From the NCBI GenBank assembly GCA_933228675.1, contig OW121741.1:35779952-35843951 (forward strand): 64,000 nt of DNA. The letters run 5' to 3'. Position 1 is the stretch's first letter. Each line of letters begins with the position of its first letter. This document shows positions 34,701 through 44,694 of this stretch, piece by piece. Under the pieces are notes generated by a model, which saw only the letters and a program-made list of their open reading frames with translations, made no database searches and was not told the DNA's origin. A program made the position numbers and the translations under genes. The stretch comes from Stomorhina lunata (Eukaryota > Arthropoda > Insecta > Diptera > Rhiniidae).

Positions 34701-37700
34701 AACAAGATTCTTCAGTTCATTCTCCCAAAGCTTGACGGAATTGAACTTGTGCCCACTGACCACGACATATATTATATATTCTGGATTATAAGCTGTCCTG
34801 GAGCTTAAACACCCAATCTAGATTGTCTTAAGCATTTATTGCACCTTATTAGAAGAGCCTTAGGCAACACATGTGACCTTACATAGCCTATACACTCTAT
34901 GTAAGGCTAATTAGCCAGGTTCTTTTGTTAAAAAGTCTCATATCCTCTGCCCTAATGATTACTGTTGCCATTAGGACTTCACCTTCAAAGGCACACTTTA
35001 CTATGCTTAACTGGCTTCCGGCCGGGCTAATGGCTCAAAACGTAGCCCTTAACGCAGCCATCAGGAAAATGATCTACTTCACTCCACTATTCTGGATGAA
35101 CTTATAACCATTCCCAACAACATCGACTACTATATTTCCCACCCCTTTCATAGACCGCTCCTTTACTGTGGATAACTCTGGAACTTATACCGTGGGGTGG
35201 AAGACTTTTCATCGGACTATTAGGGACGAAGTCTGTAGTATTCTACAGGCTGTAATTACAGTCATTTATAGGCCGAACAAATGGCGAATATACTTTAGAA
35301 ATATTCATTTTTGCTTTTTTGGTCTTTACGAGATCCGTTCTCACACGAGAATGCCGGGCATCCCTATGATGACAAGACATTTCAATATAGAACTCTTCTT
35401 CTATCAGCTAATACTATTTGCGGATAATCTAGAAAAACTCGGTGCTATCCTCAGTCAGGAGGACATTGAACATTTACAGGCTTTTAGCCTATAAATTGCT
35501 TACTAAGCACTTTCTACATATGTAGTTTTGCACAGACCACAAAAAGAACGACAAAAAGCGTCCTGCAGTCATGGTGTCCCTACAGCGCTATAAACTACGC
35601 AATCTAACATCAATCTTCACAGGACACTGCATAAGAGGATTACATGCTATAAGACTCAATCTTCAAAGACGAAGAAACTGTCACTCAACATTTGGGTTAC
35701 TCGTTTCTGTACGATCTATCCGAGGTCTCGAAAATTAATAAATATTCGTAAATTAGGCTCATTGATTGTTGCATCTGGATGACTCTAACTGAGCTTCTCT
35801 TCCGCCTGCAGGTAACACAATGGGACCTTTATTAGGACCCAAGTGACGCGGACTTTGTTGTCAGCCACCTGCTGTATATAAAGAGTGCTCTAAATAAAAT
35901 TTGTAGTTGGATTTTCTTAAATAAAAATCAAACCTTTTAATATAAAAACTCTACAAAATACGCAAATATAATGACATATTATACAAAATCATTTAGCATT
36001 AAAATGTTTACTTAGTACTCGGGTTTTGCAAAATTATCGACTTTTTTCGGAAACCCTCCCATTAAAGATTTTACAGTTGCTTCTGATACCTTTTTGGAGC
36101 ATGTGTTCCACCTGCGCTTAAAATTGGACATGATCTAGGAAATCTTTCCTGTGTTCTTCAATTAATTTTTTACCATAGCCCAATACCTTTCCATAGGCCG
36201 AAGCTCTGGACAGTTAGGTGGATTTGCCTCTCGTGGTACAAAAATGACATTATTCTTTGAGTACCACTCAAGTGCCTTTTTTCCATAACGGCATGATGCC
36301 AAATCGGGCCAAAAAAATGTAGTCACTCTGTGCTCTCTTAAAAAGGGTAACAACCGTTTTTGTAGGCACTCCTTTATATAAATTTCTGTGTTTATTGTGC
36401 CAGATGCCACAAATACTTTACTTCTTTTGCCACAACTGCAAATAGCTTGCCACACGAGAAACTTCTTAGGGAATTTTGTTTGTTTTTTTGTGCGAAACTC
36501 TTGCCGAACATTGCCCCGTTTATCAGCAACATAAAAATCTTGACCAGGAAGTTGAGAAAAGTCTGCCAGTACGTATGTTTCATATTCCATCACACAACAG
36601 GTGTATTTTTTTATAAAATCAGACTTCAATTTTTTCGCTCGTTTTTTTGCTTCTAAGTTCTTTATAGCATTGCGATCTGGAACCTTTTGGACTTTGTATG
36701 TCTTCAGTCCAGCATAAGCTTTGACTCTATGTGCAAAATTCGTAGAACATTTCACAGTACGAGCTGCTTTTCTTAAAGAAGTGTTAGGCGCTCTTCGAAA
36801 GAGTCGCTCGACTTCTTTTGCCTTACCAATATCTGTAGGACCTTTTTTGCTCCCTGATCCAGGTTTTTATTCAATGCTCAGGTTTGCCTTATACCGTCTG
36901 ATGGCATTAGAAACCGTTCGAGGGTCAACTTTCAAATTTTTAGCTATTTTTTTAAAAGTCCATGACGGATTTTTTTTGAAAAGTTTTAATTATATTTTCA
37001 CGAACTTTTTTTTTTCGCAGTCCATTTTGATTGAAATAACTATTGAAAATTAATAATTTCTAAAATAATAGTATCTGACATATCTATAGAAACTAACTTG
37101 ATCAAAAAATAAATTATTTCTTGCACTATGGATAAATTTTGTCTAAAATAGTAAATGCATATTTTTTTTAGAACACTCTTTATATATATAACTATTTATT
37201 TGGTTGATCAAATTTTGTATAGTCAATTCATATGGTACCCAAAAATTTCGAATATTTGTGAGTGATTCCAAATTGTTTGATGGCTGATGCACAAAGTTTC
37301 AGCCATGTCTTATCTTGATCAAGGTCAATACTTACTCAGCTTTTATGGTAGTGCAGCAAATCTTTCATATCCAAGTTTTTCACCACGAAAACATGTAAAC
37401 CAATTACTCACTGAGCGATCATCCTTAAGCACATTTAACATCATTAAGCACATTTTACACAGTTCTCTACAAATTTTTGATGTTTCTTTAAAAATTGCAC
37501 TCGATAAATTAACCCTTGCCTACCCATGGGCTCTAAATAGTTCCCATGCTTAGTCCATGAGTACGTAAGGGTTAATTTGTATAAAAACGTATTTAAATTT
37601 TTTGAATTTTCTTTGAAATACTTATAACAATAAAAACATCTACTTATCACGAACTTATAAAAAAACAAGTAAGAAAGCGCTATAGTCGGTCAAGCCCGAC

Positions 37701-40668
37701 CATACGATACCCTTCACCCTTAAGGTCAAAGGTGTTATTTTTCCTATATTAAGACAAATATTTGCTAAATTTTGCCATCATACAAACATTTTCTCAACAC
37801 TTATATATTTAACCTGTTTCCGTAATTTGGACTTAAATGAGAGCTAGGGTCAACTGTGGACCGATTGTCTTGAAATTTGGGAAATTGATTACAGTTGTTA
37901 GAAAAATTATGTATGCAAAAAATATACTAAAAATTTTCATTATCTTTAGATTTACGAGCGTTTTAGTGATTTTTTGTCTCATTTAGTGCGTTTTTAAAGA
38001 AAAGTTTGTATGGGAGCTATGGTCAAATGTGGACCGCTTTCAACGAAATTTGGTACAGTGATTTTAGTTTACATAAGCAGTATTTGTTTTCAATTTAATG
38101 AAAAAATATTTATATTTGTGGCCAATATATCAATTCTGAGAAGTGGGACCTATGGGAGGTACCAGAAATAATAGACCGATGTTGACCAATTTCAATAGCC
38201 ATGGTCCCATTATCAAAAAAATGATCTGTGCCAAATTTAATCAAATTATCTTTAGAATTGCGACCTGTAGTTTGATTACAAGGTTTACATGGGGGTCCAG
38301 CCAGTCAGACGGACATCGCTAAATTGACTCAGAAAGTGATTTTAAGCCTATTGGTATACTAAAAGGTGGGTCTAAGACAAATATTTCTATGCGTTACACA
38401 CATCAGCACAAACTTATAACACCCTTTCCACCTATGGTGGTGAAGGGTATAAATATATATGTGACCCGGTGTATAAAAACGGAAAAAAAAACAAAATTTC
38501 GAAAAATTAGCTAATAATTTCAAAAAAATTTCGAAAAATTAGCTAATTTTTCGAAATTTTGTTTTTGAGTCATAAGCCACCTTTTCGGTTTTCATAGACC
38601 GTGTCACATATACATATTTTGAAAATTATACTTTTGACCCTGGTAATAAAAAGGTTAATGAAACCCGAATTTAATTTTCTCTATACAAAGGTGGGACAGT
38701 CTTATGTATTTATAAGTTGTTTTTATCATTGGTTCGGAGCTAGGGTCTTATATGGTACGATTCTTTTCAGATACTGGAATTTCTGTTTATTTATGCAATA
38801 ACTCTATTAAATTTTATTAAAATGTCATAACATTGAGCGTTGTCAATGTTAAAAATCTTGATTGCTGGAAGTCAGTTCTATGAAATGTTTCCAAAAGAAT
38901 GTACCTTGTTAAATTGACTCGGTGGGTGTCATACATCGTTAAATACTCGTACATTAGCTGCGCCCTATTGGTTGGTATTGGGTATACAAATAAAAGATTT
39001 TAGAATTGTAAGAAAAAATCATTGAAATATGCAATGTAATATCTGTGACAATAAATAATAATGGCTTAAGTCGAATTTTCGTGTTTTGAGATATTAGGGG
39101 TTTTGTCTAAAATAGTAAAGGGTTTTGTATGAAAAAGTTAAAATTTATAGTTTAATAGTTTTGTTAATAATGACATTTTATATTTGAGGGATAGATCTTA
39201 AAGAGGAGAATTAGAATATCTAAAAAAAATTAAAAAGCACTTATGTCAACTTAAGCCATTATCATTAATTGAAACAGATATGATATTTGGACTTTAGGTA
39301 TAAGTACCTGGTTGACCGAGCCTTGCTCGGAGCTTTATGATAAGCATTTTGAGGCAAATTTGAAAGTTTTTATATATTTTATAAAGTTAATTTTGAATTA
39401 TTTTATTTATTTTGTCCGACCAACACATAGTTTGCATAGTTTACAGTTTAACTCATTTTAATAATTTTGGAAATTGGTCATACCAACAGAAACCTCCGTC
39501 GACTCATGCGCAACAACTTTGCTAAAGATTAAAGTCTGATCAAATGCACAGTTTATGATTTATTTCATTTTAAGTAGTTTTCAGTGCCGCCACCTGAAGT
39601 TGTTCATACCAACTAAGAAACCTTCGTTTGCTTATGCGTAACAACTTTGCTTATGATTATAACATGATCAAATGCACAGTTTACGATTTAATTCACTTTG
39701 AGTAATTTTCTGTGGCGCCACCTGTCGGACGTTGCTCATTTCAATTCATACTTTGCTGAAGATTATAGCATGATTAAATGTACAGCTTACGATTAAATTG
39801 ACTTTGAGTAAATTTCAGTAGCGCCACCTGTCGAAATTTCTTCATACCAACTAAGAAACCTTCGTCGGCTCATGTGCAACAATTTTGCTAAAGATTGTAG
39901 CATGATCAAATGTACAGTTTACGATTTAATTAATTTTTAGTCATTTTCAGTGACGCCATCTATCGGAAATTAGTCTTATCAACTTTAAAACCTTCGCCGG
40001 CTTATCCGCAACATCTTCGCTAAAGAGCATAACATGACCAAATGCACAGTTTACTATTCTATAAAGAACATACATACAGACAAACATTCATTTGTTTAAA
40101 AGGTATAACATTACTAATTTTTCCCCTTTTTATCCCCTAATTTCTAAAAAGTTCCACATGCGTATTTGGTAGTTCTGTGGTACCAATTGAATTCGGTACA
40201 TTTTATTAAAACGCAGTTAACATAATGTTTCTATTCATATTACTTTTTGAGATGTTAAGTTATCATTTTATCCCTTTTTTACACATTTTGGCCCCAAAAT
40301 CAAAAAAGCACCAAATACGTGTTTAAAGTTTCTTTCTATATTCCTTAGTTTAAAATATAAGAGTGGGTTAAAAAGATACCAAAAAAACTATTTTCACCCT
40401 TTTTTACCCCTTATCGGACATAGTTTCAAAAAAGTACCAAACACCTGTCCGTTTATTTTCATAGCTGTTTAAAACGTAATTTAAATTTTGTTTCTATACC
40501 TATTACTGAAGGAGATATAGCGTTTTCGTTTTAATTCCCTTGTTACCCGTTTTTACCCTCTTAGAGGCAAAGGTTCCAAAAGTCCCTTCTTCTTCGACCT
40601 ATACATCAAAAAGGTACCCACTGTCCAAATTTTATCAAATCGTTAGAGCCGTTTTCGAGATAGTCATT

Positions 40669-40715
<47 letters not shown>

Positions 40716-40941
40716 CAATTATTGCTCGTTTAAGAATATAAGATAAAGAGTAATTTAAATTAAGAAGTTGTTATAATGTATATTTCAATTATTCCCTTCT
40801 TTCAGTTCCAAGCGTACGGTTGATTTCGGTTTGGCACGCGGCTATTCGGGTACCCAAGAAGCGAAACATCGCATGGGTCTGGCTGCCGCAAATTTCCCCG
40901 GCGGTCCAGGCCGAAGGAGACGTTCGGAAACCGAAGCTTAA
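25622..40941 (+). CDS. Dh31: diuretic hormone 31 (DH31) neuropeptide precursor, three coding exons
   Basis: Coding exons 25622-25716, 31990-32106 and 40806-40941 join in frame to give 115 residues; the Drosophila precursor is about the same length. A signal peptide occupies residues 1 to about 27 (hydrophobic [15 protein letters not shown], cleavage near AEA/AP). An acidic spacer peptide follows ([20 protein letters not shown]), then a KR cleavage site at 73-74. The mature 31-residue peptide is residues 75-105, starting [14 protein letters not shown] and ending FPGGP. Gly106 supplies the C-terminal amide and RRRR (107-110) is the second processing site. DH31 is the insect calcitonin-like hormone; it acts through a class B receptor and cAMP on Malpighian tubule secretion, gut contraction and circadian/sleep circuits. 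The odd feature is Pro at mature position 28, where Drosophila has Ala. The introns (6.3 and 8.7 kb) are packed with transposon debris. Confidence 0.95.
25753..25799 (+). repeat. TCA/TCG microsatellite in Dh31 intron 1
   Basis: An imperfect trinucleotide run of ATC, GTC and TCG units lies 36 bp downstream of exon 1. Confidence 0.7.
25800..26290. other. intron DNA, no feature recognised
   Basis: AT-rich intron sequence of Dh31 without recognisable repeats or coding potential. Confidence 0.5.
26735..26926 (-). mobile_element. 5-prime truncated LINE insertion with 14-bp target duplication
   Basis: The direct repeat CGACCTAACATTAC flanks the insert at 26721-26734 and 26927-26940. Read on the minus strand, the 192-bp insert encodes the last part of a LINE protein ([19 protein letters not shown], then [20 protein letters not shown], then VEALCSTG) and ends in a short GAA-rich tail. 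A target duplication, 5-prime truncation and simple-sequence tail are the signs of target-primed reverse transcription. The host sequence is the second copy of a duplicated repeat, which still matches the uninterrupted first copy. Confidence 0.88.
27211..27355 (+). repeat. displaced block of the 31-bp minisatellite
   Basis: About 4.5 units of GAATACTTTTGTATAACAG/TTTTCTTACAGT type, the same repeat as 21940-24665. The block replaces a short piece of a GGCGCCA dispersed repeat unit: the left border is GGTCATACCA and the right border CGACTCTTGAGCAACAA, which are contiguous (apart from a few bases) in intact units such as 27470-27510. Confidence 0.8.
27561..28185. other. intron DNA, no gene recognised
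   Basis: AT-rich; two similar motifs (GAGCAACAAGAGGGTATTAA near 27834 and the inverted TTAATACCCTCTTGTT near 28040) suggest the ends of a short inverted-repeat element of about 220 bp, but the internal structure is unclear. Confidence 0.35.
28190..28570 (-). pseudogene. relic of a DUF4817 mariner-like transposase
   Basis: On the minus strand the pieces read [19 protein letters not shown], then [18 protein letters not shown], then after a deletion DDMWFQQDG and, in a shifted frame, [20 protein letters not shown]. These are the HTH-end, the block holding the second catalytic Asp and the block holding the third. The region between them (first Asp) is missing. A third, independently decayed member of this transposase group in the window. 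Confidence 0.65.
28690..29430 (-). pseudogene. LINE C-terminal remnant (RNase H end and CCHC-like region)
   Basis: On the minus strand one can read [15 protein letters not shown], then [38 protein letters not shown] and [12 protein letters not shown], with shifts between. The order GHC-G-HA-RL, CxxC, EE, H, C-CP-L is that of the region after RNase H in R1/I/Jockey-group LINEs. It is unrelated to the RTE/CR1-like fragments elsewhere. Confidence 0.55.
29435..29930 (+). pseudogene. LINE reverse transcriptase fragment, older copy
   Basis: The nucleotide sequence matches 63325-63790 with many changes: GTATGTCTTCTAAG, the KTKIMPGG-like region, the INKAKS-FGVL block, and CRIKL-like text before a decayed end. 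Stops and frameshifts occur throughout. It is clearly more diverged than the 63-kb copy. Confidence 0.7.
29955..30500 (+). repeat. direct duplication of about 345 bp
   Basis: The block beginning GTGGGTACATGCTATG (about 29960) and running through CTTACCCCACGGTGG, GTCATGCATGGCAA and TTGGACATGATT is repeated from about 30307. Both copies are preceded by a unit of the 27-bp CAGTCAGCCGAAG repeat. The composition is richer in GC than the surrounding intron. Confidence 0.75.
30720..31135 (+). repeat. 27-bp minisatellite (CAGTCAGCCGAAGC units)
   Basis: About 15 units pair CAGTCAGCCGAAGC with CGCTGTGCCAAAA. As 27 is a multiple of three, frames stay open on both strands (plus strand KQSAEAAVP repeated; minus strand ADCFGTAAS and LRLTVLAQR). 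Isolated units also occur at 29907-29940 and 30230-30290. Nothing marks it as an exon: no splice sites were found that would join it to Dh31. Confidence 0.88.
31140..31989. other. end of Dh31 intron 1, no gene recognised
   Basis: AT-rich sequence. The last 130 bp before exon 2 are C-rich with CCAACCAACCACCCC and end in the acceptor ACAACTCTAG. Confidence 0.5.
31990..32106 (+). CDS. Dh31: Dh31 coding exon 2 (spacer peptide)
   Basis: It encodes the rest of Ser32, then [17 protein letters not shown] to RARNDLE, and ends in phase 2 at the donor GTAAGT. The ELEEVPDD and RARNDLEN blocks are shared with the Drosophila precursor, which fixes both splice borders. Confidence 0.93.
32571..33799 (-). 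repeat. tandem duplication of a 610-625 bp LINE-derived block
   Basis: ATGTATGAAGTACAATATCT begins each copy (32571, 33181) and AGTATTTAGTTGAGATTTAG ends each (33174, 33799). Copy 2 keeps about 15 bp (after TATTGATTC, near 33427) that copy 1 lacks. Plus-strand frames contain [20 protein letters not shown], then SLKHLRS and VTLFYR, the C-terminal region of a Jockey-like LINE also found at 46260-47060. The strand shown is nominal for the block; the LINE reading is on the plus strand. Confidence 0.75.
33800..34389. other. intron DNA, no gene recognised
   Basis: Dh31 intron 2 sequence with several AAACGTTTGCGAAACG-like pieces (around 33925) similar to text in the duplicated block just upstream. 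No coding content. Confidence 0.4.
34390..35760 (+). pseudogene. non-LTR retrotransposon (reverse transcriptase and RNase H end), broken
   Basis: The blocks in order are [11 protein letters not shown] (34440), AYADDFAV with the YxDD catalytic motif (34545), [13 protein letters not shown] and LPKLDGIEL (34660-34750), then [20 protein letters not shown] with the thumb-end RTSP motif (34930), [12 protein letters not shown] text near the start of the RNase H region (35165), [18 protein letters not shown] (35580) and [14 protein letters not shown] text. This is the layout of R1/Jockey/I-group LINEs. Several frameshifts and stops make it non-functional. It lies in Dh31 intron 2 in sense orientation. 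Confidence 0.75.
35881..37180 (-). mobile_element. Tc1/mariner-superfamily transposon with AAGAGTG ends
   Basis: Inverted ends AAGAGTGCTCTAAA (35881) and TTTAGAACACTCTT (ending 37180) are flanked by TATATA on both sides, so TA target duplication is compatible. The length of 1300 bp and one transposase on the minus strand fit the superfamily. It differs from the mariner-like and Tc1-like elements elsewhere in the window. Confidence 0.8.
36162..37025 (-). pseudogene. Tc1/mariner-superfamily transposase pseudogene
   Basis: From the start codon at 37025 the frame shifts early (A-run). An HTH block follows ([20 protein letters not shown]), then an in-frame TAA near 36870 and a [20 protein letters not shown] block. 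From 36755 a 197-codon frame is intact and carries all three catalytic acids: [14 protein letters not shown] (first Asp), [19 protein letters not shown] (second Asp) and [18 protein letters not shown] (third, Glu). [15 protein letters not shown] lies between. The catalytic core is nearly whole; the N-terminus is broken. Confidence 0.8.
37181..37664. other. intron DNA, no gene recognised
   Basis: Sequence of unclear origin. TTAACCCTTGCCTACCCATGG (37509) and an inverted TACGTAAGGGTTAA (37562) may be ends of a small element. Confidence 0.4.
37665..38450 (-). repeat. dispersed element with terminal hairpin (Helitron/DINE-like)
   Basis: It begins AACAAGTAAGAAAGCGC, followed by a hairpin (GTCGGTCAAGCCCGAC, 37686-37701) and ACGATACCCTTCACC, and ends with GGTGGTGAAGGGTATAAAT. 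AACAAGTAAGA is the reverse complement of the TCTTACTTGTT that ends the mini-me-like element at 60372, which also has a hairpin at the same place. Parts recur at 44695-45000 (inverted) and 46100-46200. No protein is encoded. Confidence 0.55.
38457..38613. mobile_element. foldback MITE
   Basis: The ends TATGTGACCCGGTGTATAAA and TTTTCATAGACCGTGTCACA are mirror images with a few mismatches, and the centre is itself palindromic (ATTTCGAAAAATTAGCTAAT repeated and inverted). The 157-bp element folds into one long hairpin. No coding sequence. Confidence 0.65.
38614..39295. other. intron DNA, no gene recognised
   Basis: AT-rich with no coding sequence. TTTTGTCTAAAATAGTAAA at 39107 also occurs near 37138. 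Confidence 0.4.
39296..40670 (+). repeat. composite dispersed repeat with GGCGCCACC tandem units
   Basis: A hairpin CCGAGCCTTGCTCGG (39316-39330) marks the left end. From 39460 to 40060 units of 117-131 bp repeat, each with TTTTCAGTGGCGCCACCTGT, then CAACTAAGAAACCTTCGTCG and AGCATGATCAAATG. From 40060 a series of AAAAAGTACCAAATACG and CCCTTTTTTACCC motifs runs to GAGCCGTTTTCGAGATAG (40646). The part from about 39400 is duplicated at 60600-61636. Confidence 0.7.
40671..40711. repeat. TA dinucleotide microsatellite
   Basis: About 20 uninterrupted TA units at the right end of the composite repeat, 95 bp upstream of Dh31 exon 3. Confidence 0.9.
40806..40941 (+). CDS. Dh31: Dh31 coding exon 3 (mature peptide)
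   Basis: After the acceptor CCCTTCTTTCAG the exon completes Asn71 and encodes SKR, the whole mature peptide, the GRRRR amidation/cleavage signal and the tail SETEA, ending in TAA. The whole hormone lies in this one exon. The Pro codon CCC at 40897-40899 replaces the Ala found in Drosophila. Confidence 0.96.
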
Positions 40942-43080
40942 ATTGATGAGAGTCTGTATTAGAGCCAGAGATCCTCAAGCCAAAAAACGATTTAAACCAC
41001 AAAGAACAATAAACAAAAAAAAAAAAAAAATAATTAAAATATAAACGAAAACGTCCCAGCGCTTAGAAAAAAAATAATCATGGCAAAAAATGGTTATACG
41101 AAAGGAAAAGAAAATGGAATGATGTCTAGATTTTAATTTGGAAAAAAAAAGTTTTATTTTCAGTTTAATATTTATTAAAATAAAATGGTGTATATAAGAA
41201 AATTTAATAGAAAAATATAAATTTTGAAAATTAACAAAAAATATGAAACACTTAAATATTTAGAAAAAAACTGCACAAAAATCAAATGTTAAACAGTTGC
41301 TCCAAAAATTCTATATAATTTGTTTCGATTTCATTAGAAAGAATTTAAAGAGTCCGATTAACCTAAATATAACCAGACAAAATTATTTTGTTAAATGACT
41401 AGAATACGAAATCGGTTAGGATAAATTCGGTTATTTTTGTAAGGAGATATAATGAAAATATCACTTCAAATTTTAAGTAACAAAAAGTGGTATCTTGGTA
41501 ATAACTCCTAAAAAAAATTAACCTAATATCTCCAGTAGATTTTTTAAATCTAGTCATTTTAGTCAGGCGTTTGGGTTGGGTATATTTATGTGAATCGGAC
41601 TGTTTATTATAAAAAACGCAAATAGGCTCTTAATTATGTATGAAAAAAAGTAATTATGCTAAAAATCAAACTTATAACCTAAATTTACAATAAAAATGCT
41701 TGGTTCCTTAAATTAATAAGTTTTATAAAGTAAAATATTGTAAATCAAAAAATTATATACAAGTAGAAAACGACATTCATAAATGTTCAAAAAATCTCTT
41801 ACGTAGAAATGGTACTATTTTTTAGTATTTAAGTCAAAAATCTTAAAATATATTAAATGTTACATTATATAGAAAAAAATCTAAAAAAATTTTGATTAGA
41901 ATCGCAAAACAGATTTTCAACAAAAAATTTACAAAAAAAAAACATGGTCCCCTCGAAAGAAGTTGTTTAGTTTTTAATTTAAGAAAAATTCCAAAAATTC
42001 TTTATAACTCTTTTAATTTATTTAAGTCTAAGTTTTAGTTTTTTACCTTAATTTAAAAACAAACAAAAAAAAAACAAAAATTATAAAAAAAACTAAAGAA
42101 ATAAATAAAATTACACTTAAAAAAATTATTGAAAAAATGCCAGCACAAAATTTTGTATTTTTATTTGAAAGTAAATATTTAAAAAAAATATTTAAACGAC
42201 TATTTCTGTAGATTCTTTGATATAAATGTTGCATGGAAACTTCGAAAAGTTTAATATCTAACTCAAATCTTTTCAATTTTTAACCCAAAAGTAGAAACGA
42301 AACGAAACTCATGTTAACGATTCGCTGAAAGGACTTAACGAATTGTCTGCTATTAACTGTCTTACAGCCCTTTTTTCATGTTTGTATATAAAATGCGTTA
42401 AAAATATATTTGAAAATAATAAACGAAATTCTTAAACGTAAATCAAAAAAAATATATAACTTACGAATGATAAATAAAGAATACAAATAAAAAAATACTT
42501 CACTTCAGATTTGTATTATTTCGAAATAAAACCGTAAGTATACCTTAAATCGAAGACATTTACAAAGGTCCCTAAAATGTGCTTTATTAAGGGATATTCA
42601 TTTTATGCCTTTGTGATTTTGTCCAAAAACAAAATGTACCACAACAAAAAGTACTTTTTATGTACACACACGTAAAGTTTTCAAATATTTAGAAAATTTT
42701 TAACAACAATACATAAACAACTTACAGAAAATTCCAAACAACAATATATAAGAGAAAATGTTGACTGTGTTGCACTTTTTAATCTCATATTCGAATTATT
42801 TCCCAAAAAGTACCAAAAAAAAACTAAAATAAATTTAAATTTTGTTTTTATGCCTTTAAGTTTCGAAGATACAATATTAGTCTACTTTTACATTAGTCAG
42901 GTTTGGCTTATCAAGTGAATTTGTACGAGAAAAAATTGACAGAATTAAAATTGAGCAAACCTGACCGTACTATCAAGTTTACGAAAATTTTGAAAATTTG
43001 TATAAAATTTAAGGAAAATAAAATGAAAACTGATCAAGAAAATGTTTGTTTGTGAATGTGAATGCAGGTTTAAAAGAAAT
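40942..43080. other. Dh31 3-prime UTR and intergenic DNA
   Basis: AT-rich, A-run-rich sequence without coding regions. AATAAA occurs at 41008, just before a 16-base A-run, and again near 42418 and 42472; which one ends the transcript cannot be decided from sequence. Confidence 0.5.
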
Positions 43081-43084
43081 TTAA

Positions 43085-43349
43085 CCCTAGAACGTCATCC
43101 TTCGTCAAAATGACTACGGAAAATTTTATTTTCAAATTAAAACAAAAAAAGAGGTCTATAATATGTTAAGTTTTTATTAATAATTAAGAAATAAACAAAT
43201 GAATTTCTTTAAAAGTTTATTAAAAAGAGTCTATTAATACATAAGAAAACTATTTTGCTCACGAAGAGTTTTATAGTCTCTTGAAGTATACGTAGTCAAA
43301 ATGACGAAGGATGACGTTAGCGTATGTAAAAAAGGATGACTTTCCAGGG
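43085..43349. mobile_element. piggyBac-like MITE, copy 2 (perfect TTAA flanks)
   Basis: TTAA at 43081-43084 and 43350-43353 flank ends CCCTAGAACGTCATCC and GGATGACTTTCCAGGG. The 265-bp interior matches 543-811 in reverse orientation. The better preserved ends of this copy identify the family as piggyBac-like. Confidence 0.8.
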
Positions 43350-43589
43350 TTAAAGAAAAACTGATCAAGAAAATCTGATTCGTGTGAAACGGGACTTACA
43401 TATCCCGTTTCAAGAATTCCTTCTTAATGGATTCCATATTCTCTTGTATCTTCCGTTAGGAGTGAATCATAATAATTCAGGTAATCAATCCGTCACAAAG
43501 TCAATAAGTGCAACTGTCAGTCGGACATTCTGTCAGTTTGTAACTCTAGAGCTTTTTACTAACTACATACATATGTATGTATATAAAAA

Positions 43590-44690
43590 AATAAACAAAA
43601 TCAAAAAAGTACCAAACACATATCTCATACTTATAGCAAAGATGTAACGTTTCCTATATGAAATGAAAAAAAAATTATCAAAAATAGCTTTTATCCTTTT
43701 TGAAACCTCGCTTTTCAATTTTATTCTTTTCTATATCAATTTTAATTTCTGAGATATAGCTTCAAGGTTCGAAAAAACAGTACCTTAATATATTGTACTA
43801 AATGTTATTTATTTTTAAGTACCTAACCAAGTCGGAAGCAAAGTTGGGTATACAAAGGCTTTTAGATTATTTTTTAGTTAGCTTTTGCGTTCGTAATATT
43901 TTGACGAAATATTGGTGACACAGTTTTTCTATGATTTCACCAACAGAGTACGTTATAGTAATCAGCAACGTACGTTTTAGTATTCAACTAAGTACTTTAT
44001 TTTTATGAACATTTGTTATGATAAAGGTTGTGTATTTCAATAGGTACTCTTAAATTTTAAATTGAACACTTTGTTATGTATGTGACTTTGTACCGAACAT
44101 GCCTAGTACGATACCTTAAAATACCGTATTTTAGAGTATTTTTTCGAACCTTGTATAGTGCTACCGATGTTTCCTTTTTTTTCCCTCAAACTAACGAATT
44201 TTAAAAAATCCCTTCTTAGCAGGTCTATTTATTGGCTAAGAGGCCTCTGGTCCAAAGTGTATTAAAAAGTTTTCCAAATTATAAAATTTTCCATGTCTTC
44301 ACCTTTTTTACTCTATAAATAAAAAAAAGTATCGAATACGTGTTCTATTCTTTTCAATTGTTAATCGATTGCGATACAAATTCATTGGGTTAAAAAAAGT
44401 ACCAAAGTAACACCTGGATATCCCCTGCTTTACACCTTCTGCAATTTAGGTTGGTCGGGTATGAATAACTCGGCAATGCTACAGTTTTGTATATTTAAAA
44501 AGGAAGAACATTTTCATCCGTTTTTGAGCTATCTTATCCCATTTATTAAAAAAGTACCCAATACGGGTTTCATAATATAAGCGATTTGAGTCCAAAGATA
44601 AAAATGGATTAATAAGGTACCAGAGTAACTTTTAACCCCTACTAGGCCAACTTAAAGACTTAAATAAAAAACACGTGTATTCTTACTTTT
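43590..44690 (+). repeat. diverged copy of the AAAAAGTACC dispersed repeat
   Basis: The AAAAAGTACCAAACAC, GATATAGCTTCAAGG and AAAAAGTATCGAATACG motifs follow the same pattern as 40060-40640 and 61010-61620, but rearranged. No coding content. Confidence 0.45.
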
Positions 44691-44694
44691 GTTA

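Noticed and set aside
40802..41044. Other frames of 66-74 codons overlapping Dh31 exon 3
   Set aside because: They are shadows of the Dh31 coding exon, whose frame matches the known neuropeptide.
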